DNA from: Ascidiaceihabitans sp047624005
Lineage (GTDB): Bacteria > Pseudomonadota > Alphaproteobacteria > Rhodobacterales > Rhodobacteraceae
Length of the DNA stretch: 39,037 bases
NCBI GenBank assembly: GCA_047624005.1
Contig: JBLHPE010000018.1
Coordinates: 1 to 39,037 of the forward strand
Direction of reading: 5' to 3'
In this document: one piece after another, positions 1 through 5,984 of the stretch
Numbering within the stretch: position 1 is the stretch's first letter
Layout: every line of letters starts with the position of its first letter
Notes under the pieces: generated by a model
What the model was told of the DNA's origin: nothing
Seen by the model: only the letters and a program-made list of their open reading frames with translations
The model's database searches: none
Program-made: the position numbers and the translations under genes

Positions 1-650
1 GCCAAGAAAATGAAAAGGTGCGCTGCATTGTTCTGACCGGATCTGAAAAAGCTTTCGCCGCTGGTGCGGATATTGCGATGATGCGCGACAAAACTTTTGT
101 TGAAGCCTTCATTGGTGATTTGTTCACCCCAGAAACCGAGCAGATCTTACGCGTCCGCAAGCCAATCATCGCAGCCGTTTCTGGTTATGCCTTAGGTGGC
201 GGCGCTGAATTGGCAATGATGTGTGACTTCATCATTTGCTCAGAGACGGCCAAGTTTGGTCAACCTGAAATTAACCTTGGTGTGATGGCCGGTATTGGTG
301 GCACACAGCGCTTGACCCGTTTCGTGGGTAAATCCAAAGCGATGGATATGAATCTAACCGGACGCTTTATGGACGCAGATGAGGCGGAACGCAGCGGCCT
401 TGTTAGCCGTATTGTGCCCACCAAGAAACTGCTGGACGAAGCGTTAGGCGCTGCCCAAAAAATAGCAGAGAAATCGATGATCACGACGATGGCTGTAAAA
501 GAATCAGTGAATCGTTCTTATGAGGTCTCATTGCGCGAAGGATTGTTGTTTGAACGTCGCGTTTTCCATTCACTTTTTGCGACGGAAGATCAATCAGAGG
601 GTATGTCAGCCTTCCTTGAAAAACGCGAACCACAATTCCGCGACAAGTGA
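1..650 (+). CDS. Enoyl-CoA hydratase (5' truncated by window edge)
   Basis: Crotonase-fold enzyme that hydrates trans-2-enoyl-CoA to 3-hydroxyacyl-CoA in fatty-acid or butanoate-type beta-oxidation, in the cytoplasm. The frame is open from base 3 and already reads family sequence (QENEKVRCIVLTG) before the GTG at 18, so the true start lies upstream of the window. About 215 C-terminal residues of a usual 258 or so are present. The oxyanion-hole segment AFAAGADI, the GGGAELAMMCD segment with the first catalytic Glu, and FGQPEINLG with the second catalytic Glu are all intact, followed by the GGTQRLTR helix. It lies directly upstream of rpsT and dnaA; the same order is known from Caulobacter, which supports vertical inheritance. 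Substrate preference cannot be read from sequence. Confidence 0.93.
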   Translation, partial: QENEKVRCIVLTGSEKAFAAGADIAMMRDKTFVEAFIGDLFTPETEQILRVRKPIIAAVSGYALGGGAELAMMCDFIICSETAKFGQPEINLGVMAGIGGTQRLTRFVGKSKAMDMNLTGRFMDADEAERSGLVSRIVPTKKLLDEALGAAQKIAEKSMITTMAVKESVNRSYEVSLREGLLFERRVFHSLFATEDQSEGMSAFLEKREPQFRDK

Positions 651-663
651 CGCCAATCATTGG

Positions 664-692
664 TTGACTCATGACCCAGTCGCGCCTAATTA
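664..692 (+). promoter_or_regulatory. Possible rpsT promoter
   Basis: TTGACT (664-669), a 17-bp spacer and TAATTA (687-692) lie 64 bp upstream of the rpsT start. The -35 is good and the -10 weak. The position between the hydratase stop and rpsT fits a separate promoter for a highly expressed ribosomal gene. Confidence 0.35.
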
Positions 693-755
693 CCCAACTT
701 CGCCGCAGCTTGCTGCATAAACTACCGCACCGAACATGAAACGGGACGAGATAAA

Positions 756-1019
756 ATGGCAAATACGCCTCAAGCCAAGAAACGCGCACGTCAAAACGAA
801 CGTCGTGCAGCAATCAACAAAGCGCGTCGTTCGCGCATTCGCACATTCCTGCGTGCCGTCGAAGAAGCCATCGAATCAGGTGACAAAGACGCAGCAAGCA
901 CAGCCCTTCGCGCTGCACAGCCTGAGCTGATGCGTGGCGTGACCAAAGGCATCTATCACAAGAATACAGTGGCACGTAAAGTGTCACGTCTTTCCAAACG
1001 GGTTAAAGCAATCGCTTAA
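756..1019 (+). CDS. rpsT: 30S ribosomal protein S20
   Basis: S20 binds 16S rRNA early in assembly of the small subunit body. The 87-residue product has the family's usual length and is strongly basic, beginning MANTPQAKKRARQNERR and continuing with the Arg/Lys-rich helices typical of S20 (NKARRSRIRTFLRAVEEAI). The ATG at 756 follows a purine-rich GGGACGAG ribosome-binding region. The gene sits between the enoyl-CoA hydratase gene and dnaA, as in other alphaproteobacteria, and is followed at once by a strong intrinsic terminator, so it is probably transcribed alone or with the hydratase gene. Confidence 0.97.
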   Translation: MANTPQAKKRARQNERRAAINKARRSRIRTFLRAVEEAIESGDKDAASTALRAAQPELMRGVTKGIYHKNTVARKVSRLSKRVKAIA

Positions 1020-1040
1020 CCACACGGAAATATTGATACA

Positions 1041-1070
1041 AAAGGCGTCGCAATTTGCGGCGCCTTTTTT
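1041..1070 (+). terminator. Intrinsic terminator of rpsT
   Basis: AAAGGCG (1041-1047) pairs with CGCCTTT (1061-1067) and CGCA (1049-1052) with TGCG (1056-1059), with one G-T wobble between and a 3-nt ATT loop. A run of six T follows at 1065-1070. It lies 21 bp after the rpsT stop and insulates the dnaA upstream region. Confidence 0.93.
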
Positions 1071-1185
1071 GATTCATGTAATCTAAATAATTGCCCCATA
1101 GATTCTTTTTAAAGAATCCCTGAGTCAACAATGAAGTTCTGTTGCCGCACCACTCACGAAGTTGCTACCACTGTCTTAGCGATTC
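1071..1185 (+). promoter_or_regulatory. Cluster of five GANTC sites upstream of dnaA
   Basis: GANTC, the recognition site of the alphaproteobacterial cell-cycle methyltransferase CcrM, occurs at 1071-1075, 1101-1105, 1114-1118, 1122-1126 and 1181-1185. One site per 256 bp is expected at random. Two of the sites form the arms of an 8-bp inverted repeat (GATTCTTT/AAAGAATC, 1101-1118). The stretch is AT-rich. In Caulobacter, GANTC methylation state affects dnaA transcription; that it does so here is inference. Confidence 0.5.
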
Positions 1186-1212
1186 ACTTCGCCTTGGGGG
1201 GACAGTTCAAAT

Positions 1213-1240
1213 CCAACGGTTTCTGGGACGGAACAGTTGG
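1213..1240 (+). repeat. Imperfect hairpin, copy 1 of a two-copy element
   Basis: CCAAC (1213-1217) pairs with GTTGG (1236-1240) and GTTTC (1219-1223) with GGAAC (1230-1234, one G-T pair), with a single G/A mismatch between the stems and a 6-nt loop. The inner core GTTTCT-N5-GGAAC recurs at 1417-1432. The role is unknown; a protein-binding site or part of a replication-control region is possible. Confidence 0.55.
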
Positions 1241-1249
1241 GCTGGAAGT

Positions 1250-1276
1250 CAGAGCACATTAAGCTGCGTTGCTCTG
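1250..1276 (+). repeat. Inverted repeat upstream of dnaA
   Basis: CAGAGCA (1250-1256) and TGCTCTG (1270-1276) form a perfect 7-bp inverted repeat with a 13-nt loop. It has no T-tract, so it is not a terminator. It lies just upstream of the proposed dnaA promoter and could be an operator or simply a chance repeat. Confidence 0.4.
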
Positions 1277-1290
1277 GTGTCTGCGTTACA

Positions 1291-1320
1291 TTGCTTAGAC
1301 AATGTGGGCCTGTCGATAAA
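1291..1320 (+). promoter_or_regulatory. Possible dnaA promoter
   Basis: TTGCTT (1291-1296), an 18-bp spacer and GATAAA (1315-1320) form a plausible sigma-70 type promoter. An inverted repeat CATTG/CAATG (1289-1304) overlaps the -35 region and could be an operator. Transcription from here would give a dnaA leader of about 205 nt that contains the hairpin at 1404-1449. Confidence 0.35.
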
Positions 1321-1403
1321 ATTGGTGTGCGGAAAGTAATGGTTTGATCTGGAAATCACGCAAGTGGTTCGATTGGCCTGATGCTCTGTCTGTAAAAATC
1401 CAA

Positions 1404-1449
1404 ACGAAAGGAACCTGTTTCTCATTGGGAACGGGCACCATCCTTTCGT
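1404..1449 (+). repeat. Long stem-loop in the dnaA leader
   Basis: ACGAAAGGA (1404-1412) pairs perfectly with TCCTTTCGT (1441-1449). After a 1-versus-5-nt internal loop, CCTGTTTC (1414-1421) pairs with GGAACGGG (1428-1435), closing a 6-nt loop. The inner part repeats the GTTTCT-N5-GGAAC core found at 1219-1234. No T-tract follows. It ends 84 nt before the dnaA start, so it would lie in the 5' leader of the mRNA. Confidence 0.6.
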
Positions 1450-1533
1450 CCTAAGGCAACGTGTGTTGTGGGCAAATCGATTGGGCCCTTCAACCCATTC
1501 GGCAGGAATAGTTAAACGGGCGGTATAAGACTT

Positions 1534-2886
1534 ATGATACAAGAAGAATGGGGACAGCTGAGCCAACGGCTGCATAAATCAGTAGGTCAAAATAACTTCA
1601 AGACGTGGATCGAACCGCTCAAATTTCGTGACCTACAAGATGGGATTGCGACGTTCCATGTTCCCACTAATTTTCTTGGAAACTACGTTAGTCAGAATTT
1701 CTCTGAAGCAATTTTGCACGAGCTACGTGGTATAGATTCTTCGGTCTGCCGTCTTAGCTTTGCCGTCCCAACCCATCCGCAAAAACGCCCTGTTTCGACG
1801 AAAGCAACTGCGTCAGTCACAAATGCTGCACCGTCCCGCTCACCTTTGAACACTGCCCCTTTGGATAAACGTTTCACTTTCGACAGTTTTGTTGTTGGTA
1901 AACCAAACGAACTGGCCCACGCAGCTGCTAAACGTGTTGCCGAGGGTGGCCCCGTCACATTTAATCCATTATTTCTTTACGGTGGTGTTGGTTTAGGCAA
2001 AACGCACCTGATGCATGCGATTGCGTTGGAGTTACAAACAACACGACCAGACCTGAACGTACTGTATTTGTCGGCCGAACAATTCATGTATCGCTTTGTG
2101 CAGGCCTTGCGGGATCGAAAGATGATGGATTTCAAAGAAATCTTCCGCTCTGTGGATGTCTTAATGGTTGATGATGTTCAATTTATCGCTGGCAAAGACA
2201 GCACCCAAGAAGAGTTCTTTCACACCTTCAACGCTTTGGTTGATCAGAACAAGCAGATCATCATCTCGGCAGATCGCGCTCCGGGCGAAATCAAGGATTT
2301 GGAAGACCGCGTAAAATCGCGTCTACAATGCGGCTTGGTCGTCGACCTACATCCTACTGATTACGAATTACGTCTTGGTATCCTACAAAGCAAAGTCGAA
2401 ATGCAGCAGATTAATTACCCGGGTTTGCAAGTCGAAGATGGCGTTTTAGAATTTCTTGCACATCGTATTTCGACCAATGTGCGTGTCCTTGAAGGTGCTT
2501 TAACGCGACTTTTTGCATTCGCTTCGTTGGTTGGTCGCGAGATTAATTTGGAACTGACCCAAGATTGCCTCGCAGACGTTCTTCGTGCCTCAGAGCGTAA
2601 AATAACGGTCGAGGAGATTCAGCGCAAGGTTTCGGATCACTATAACATTCGCCTCAGCGATATGATCGGTCCAAAGCGATTGCGCAGTTATGCCCGTCCG
2701 CGTCAGGTCGCGATGTATCTTTGCAAACACATGACCAGCCGTTCGTTGCCTGAAATCGGGCGCCGTTTCGGCGGACGTGACCATACTACCGTCATGCATG
2801 GTGTACGTCGGATCGAAGAACTAAAGGTTCAAGACGGTCAGATCGCAGAAGACCTTGAGTTGCTGCGCCGTTCGCTGGAAGCATAA
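1534..2886 (+). CDS. dnaA: Chromosomal replication initiator protein DnaA
   Basis: AAA+ ATPase that binds and melts the chromosomal origin. The 450-residue product has the four DnaA domains: an N-terminal helicase-loading domain (about 1-75, MIQEEWGQLSQRLHKSVG), a low-complexity linker (about 80-115), the AAA+ domain starting at KRFTFDSFVVGKPN with Walker A GGVGLGKT (about 149-156) and Walker B LMVDDVQF (about 209-216), and a C-terminal DNA-binding domain with the signature DHTTVMHGVRR (about 415-425). Nothing is missing. It is followed 132 bp later by dnaN. The long structured upstream region suggests tight control. No consensus DnaA box (TTATCCACA) was found next to it, so the window does not show where the origin lies. 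Confidence 0.98.
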   Translation: MIQEEWGQLSQRLHKSVGQNNFKTWIEPLKFRDLQDGIATFHVPTNFLGNYVSQNFSEAILHELRGIDSSVCRLSFAVPTHPQKRPVSTKATASVTNAAPSRSPLNTAPLDKRFTFDSFVVGKPNELAHAAAKRVAEGGPVTFNPLFLYGGVGLGKTHLMHAIALELQTTRPDLNVLYLSAEQFMYRFVQALRDRKMMDFKEIFRSVDVLMVDDVQFIAGKDSTQEEFFHTFNALVDQNKQIIISADRAPGEIKDLEDRVKSRLQCGLVVDLHPTDYELRLGILQSKVEMQQINYPGLQVEDGVLEFLAHRISTNVRVLEGALTRLFAFASLVGREINLELTQDCLADVLRASERKITVEEIQRKVSDHYNIRLSDMIGPKRLRSYARPRQVAMYLCKHMTSRSLPEIGRRFGGRDHTTVMHGVRRIEELKVQDGQIAEDLELLRRSLEA

Positions 2887-2969
2887 GTCAAAAAAGTCAC
2901 GTTATGCACTGCTTTGCTTGACGGCCCTGCTAATCCGCATCAAAACCAATTAAACGCTTGAGAATATGG

Positions 2970-3005
2970 CGGGACAGGGTATTTTATCAGTCCCGACCAT
3001 CGGGA
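2970..3005 (+). promoter_or_regulatory. Mutually exclusive hairpins at the dnaN ribosome-binding site
   Basis: CGGGAC (2970-2975) can pair with GTCCCG (2990-2995). The overlapping TCCCGA (2991-2996) can instead pair with TCGGGA (3000-3005) across a 3-nt loop. Only one of the two can form at a time, and the second ends 2 nt before the Shine-Dalgarno TGGAGAAG (3007-3014) of dnaN. The arrangement resembles a translational switch, but the stems are short (6 bp). Confidence 0.4.
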
Positions 3006-3018
3006 TTGGAGAAGCCAC

Positions 3019-4137
3019 ATGAAAATCAGTATCGAACGCAGTGACCTGCTAAAAGCAGTGGCCCAAGCGCAGTCAGTTGTAGAGCGGCGCAACACCATTC
3101 CAATCCTTGCAAATGTCTTAATTGAAGCCGAAGGATCAGATGTATCCTTTCGTGCCACCGATCTGGATATCGAAGTGGTCGACAAAGCCCCAGCACAAGT
3201 TGAACGCGCAGGTGCGACAACAGTGTCTGCGACCACGCTACACGAAATTGTTCGCAAACTGCCAGATGGCGCATTGGTCACTTTGACCGCTGACAGCGCT
3301 GCGGGTCGTTTGACAGTTGAAGCCGGACGCTCGAACTTCTCATTGGCAACTTTGCCGCGCGAAGATTTTCCTGTGATGGCGTCTTCCGAATATGAATCGA
3401 ATTTCAGCGCACCAGCGCCCGTCTTGCGCCGCCTGTTCGATAAATCAAAGTTCGCAATTTCTACAGAAGAAACGCGTTACTATTTGAACGGCGTTTATAT
3501 GCACATTTCTGATGCAGATGGCGGCAAAGTGCTGCGTTGCGTCGCCACCGATGGCCACCGTTTGGCTCGCATTGACGCGGAAATGCCTGATGGTGCTGCG
3601 GATATGCCAGGCGTTATTGTTCCACGCAAAACTGTCGGCGAAATGCGCAAACTTCTAGATGATGATGATATGATGATCGCCGTCTCCGTATCAGAGACAA
3701 AGGTTCGGTTTGCGACCCCAAATATTACGCTGACATCAAAGGTGATCGACGGCACATTCCCCGATTACACACGCGTTATTCCACAAGGGAACACACGTAA
3801 GATGGAAGTTGATGCTGCTGATTTTGCAAAAGCTGTCGATCGTGTGGCAACTGTTTCGTCCGAACGTTCACGCGCTGTAAAACTACAGTTGGACGAAGAC
3901 CGTTTGATCCTGTCAGTTAATGCACCGGACAGTGGCGCCGCCGAAGAAGAATTGGCAGTTGCGTACAGCGACGAACGTTTAGAAATTGGCTTCAACGCGA
4001 AGTACCTGCTCGAAATTGCAAACCAAGTTGATCGCGAGAATGCGGTATTCATGTTTAATTCTTCCGGTGATCCAACATTGATGCGTGAAGGTAACGACCA
4101 TTCGGCAGTCTATGTTGTCATGCCAATGCGCGTTTAA
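3019..4137 (+). CDS. dnaN: DNA polymerase III beta subunit (sliding clamp)
   Basis: Ring-shaped processivity clamp that tethers DNA polymerase III and repair partners to DNA. The 372-residue product is of normal length and begins MKISIERSDLLKAVAQAQSVVERRNTIPILANVLIEA, the classic first-domain start. It ends with the NPTLMR-like C-terminal motif, here GDPTLMREGNDHSAVYVVMPMRV, which forms part of the partner-binding pocket. The ATG at 3019 has a good Shine-Dalgarno (TGGAG). It lies between dnaA and recF in the usual order and is separated from dnaA by 132 bp holding competing hairpins, so it may be expressed partly on its own. Confidence 0.98.
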   Translation: MKISIERSDLLKAVAQAQSVVERRNTIPILANVLIEAEGSDVSFRATDLDIEVVDKAPAQVERAGATTVSATTLHEIVRKLPDGALVTLTADSAAGRLTVEAGRSNFSLATLPREDFPVMASSEYESNFSAPAPVLRRLFDKSKFAISTEETRYYLNGVYMHISDADGGKVLRCVATDGHRLARIDAEMPDGAADMPGVIVPRKTVGEMRKLLDDDDMMIAVSVSETKVRFATPNITLTSKVIDGTFPDYTRVIPQGNTRKMEVDAADFAKAVDRVATVSSERSRAVKLQLDEDRLILSVNAPDSGAAEEELAVAYSDERLEIGFNAKYLLEIANQVDRENAVFMFNSSGDPTLMREGNDHSAVYVVMPMRV

Positions 4138-4185
4138 ACTTTTACCGCTCATCAGACTGATTTCAAACCTTGGAAAGGGGCGGAT

Positions 4186-5289
4186 ATGTCGCTGTACCTT
4201 TCGTCGTTAGTTATTTCACATTTCCGATCTCATAAGATTGCTCGGATTTCTGTCGATGAGCGTCCTGTAGCGATTTTCGGCCCTAACGGTGCTGGTAAAA
4301 CGAATATCCTTGAGGCTGTCTCGCTTTTCTCACCCGGTCGTGGTTTTCGTCGCGCAAGTGCGGAGGATATGGCCCGCCGGCCAGAGGCTTTGGGTTGGAA
4401 GATTAGCGGCGTCCTACATTCCCCTTCCCAAACGCATGAAATCGACATTTGGTCCGAAGCAGGGGCCGCGCGCCAGGTCCGTATCGATGAGAAAGCAACG
4501 CCACAAATCGCATTAGGTCGCATAGCCCGCGTTCTTTGGCTAATTCCATCGATGGACCGTTTGTGGATCGAAGGAGCGGAAGGACGCCGCAGGTTTCTGG
4601 ACCGCATGACATTAAGCTTTGAGCCAAGGCACGCGGAACTTTCATTGACCTATGACAAAGCAATGCGTGAACGTAATCGGCTGCTGAAAGACATGGTGCG
4701 CGATCCACATTGGTACACCGCACTTGAGGTAACAATGGCAGAAACTGGCGTCGCGATCCATGCCAATCGGCTGGCCGCATTGGCCCAACTTGAGACTGCA
4801 CAAAACGATGCCCATACCGCATTTCCTGTCGCATCCTTGGAACTGAGTTATGCAGAGGGGCCCCTACCTGCTACTGTAGATGATCTATCCAGTGCTTTGG
4901 CTGACAATAGATCACGTGATCTTGCAGCAGGCCGGACCCTAATTGGACCGCATCGTGCCGATTTAATCGGAACCTATGTGACCAAAGGCGTACCGGCACG
5001 CGATTGTTCGACTGGCGAACAGAAGGCGTTGCTGGTCTCCCTCATCCTCGCCAATGCGCGGGCTTTAGCACAAGACTTTGGCGCCCCCCCTCTCTTACTC
5101 CTCGACGAAGTTGCAGCGCACCTTGATGCCGAACGCCGCGCGTCCCTGTACGATGAAATCGCCGCACTAGGGGCGCAAGCGTGGATGACGGGAACAGGGA
5201 CCGAGTTGTTCGACAGTTTGGGACCTAGAGCGCAGTATCTAGAGGTCACTGAAGAGGGTGGAGCGTCTATCGTAAGAGATGTCCAATGA
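4186..5289 (+). CDS. recF: DNA replication and repair protein RecF
   Basis: SMC-like ATPase that, with RecO and RecR, loads RecA at single-strand gaps. The 367-residue product carries Walker A GPNGAGKT (32-39), the ABC signature STGEQKALL (from 275) and Walker B LLLLDEVAAHLD (Asp307, Glu308), all intact. The ATG at 4186 follows an AAGGGGCGG ribosome-binding site, 48 bp after the dnaN stop. Its stop codon overlaps the start of the next gene, a LysE-type exporter, as ATGA, which implies translational coupling. Confidence 0.97.
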   Translation: MSLYLSSLVISHFRSHKIARISVDERPVAIFGPNGAGKTNILEAVSLFSPGRGFRRASAEDMARRPEALGWKISGVLHSPSQTHEIDIWSEAGAARQVRIDEKATPQIALGRIARVLWLIPSMDRLWIEGAEGRRRFLDRMTLSFEPRHAELSLTYDKAMRERNRLLKDMVRDPHWYTALEVTMAETGVAIHANRLAALAQLETAQNDAHTAFPVASLELSYAEGPLPATVDDLSSALADNRSRDLAAGRTLIGPHRADLIGTYVTKGVPARDCSTGEQKALLVSLILANARALAQDFGAPPLLLLDEVAAHLDAERRASLYDEIAALGAQAWMTGTGTELFDSLGPRAQYLEVTEEGGASIVRDVQ

Positions 5290-5906
5290 CCCTTAATCCC
5301 AATGATTTGATACTTTACTGCGGCGCACTTTTCATTCTTTTCCTAACGCCTGGTCCTGTATGGCTTGCTTTGACCGCACGCGGCTTATCCGGTGGGTTTC
5401 ACGCAGCCTGGCCATTGGCCGTTGGCGTCGCGGTAGGCGATATCGTTTGGCCGCTGGTCGCTGTACTAGGTATTTCTTGGATTCTATCCGTGTTCGACAC
5501 CTTTATGGCGGTTCTGCGCTGGGTCGCATGTGGCGTGTTCATTTTAATGGGGTGGGCTTTAATCCGCCAAGCAGGCAAAGCTATTTCAAGCAACAGCAGA
5601 CTGACCAGACCTGGAATGTGGGCGGGATTTCTGGCTGGAATCGCTGCAATCTTGGGGAACCCGAAAGCGGTGTTGTTTTATATGGGCGTCTTGCCTGGGT
5701 TTTTCGATTTGCGCAGCGTGACCGCTACTGATGTTGCTATTATCATTTTAGTCTCGGTCACAATTCCGCTTGTCGGAAATCTGATGATGGCAGGTTTTGT
5801 CGGCCAGATGCGGAATTTAATGTCCTCTCCTGTCGTGTTGAAAAGGTTCAACATTGGGTCCGGCATTTTGCTTATCATCGTTGGTATGATCATCGCCGTC
5901 TTCTGA
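5286..5906 (+). CDS. LysE/RhtB-family amino-acid exporter
   Basis: Small inner-membrane protein of the LysE superfamily, which exports amino acids or their analogues. The 206 residues match the family length. The N-terminal hydrophobic helix carries the family TPGP motif (LFLTPGPVWLALTARGLSGG), and about six hydrophobic segments are visible with a positively charged loop in the middle. The ATG at 5286 overlaps the recF stop by 4 nt, so translation is likely coupled to recF. That position, between recF and gyrB, has no functional logic that I can see. The substrate cannot be inferred. Confidence 0.88.
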   Translation: MTLNPNDLILYCGALFILFLTPGPVWLALTARGLSGGFHAAWPLAVGVAVGDIVWPLVAVLGISWILSVFDTFMAVLRWVACGVFILMGWALIRQAGKAISSNSRLTRPGMWAGFLAGIAAILGNPKAVLFYMGVLPGFFDLRSVTATDVAIIILVSVTIPLVGNLMMAGFVGQMRNLMSSPVVLKRFNIGSGILLIIVGMIIAVF

Positions 5907-5928
5907 TACAGAATCTTGCGGCTTGCAC

Positions 5929-5957
5929 GTGACAATCCTCTCAAAAAACCTTATAAA
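5929..5957 (+). promoter_or_regulatory. gyrB promoter
   Basis: GTGACA (5929-5934), a 17-bp spacer and TATAAA (5952-5957) match the sigma-70 consensus at 10 of 12 positions. The predicted transcription start near 5964 leaves a leader of about 20 nt with the AAAGGTG ribosome-binding site. This would give gyrB its own transcription apart from the dnaN-recF genes. Confidence 0.65.
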
Positions 5958-5984
5958 TTGGTTAAATAATAAAGGTGCGATGGC

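Noticed and set aside
1071..1533. Chromosomal origin next to dnaA
   Set aside because: No consensus or near-consensus DnaA box cluster was found. The hairpins and AT-rich part are suggestive only, and in many alphaproteobacteria the origin lies elsewhere.
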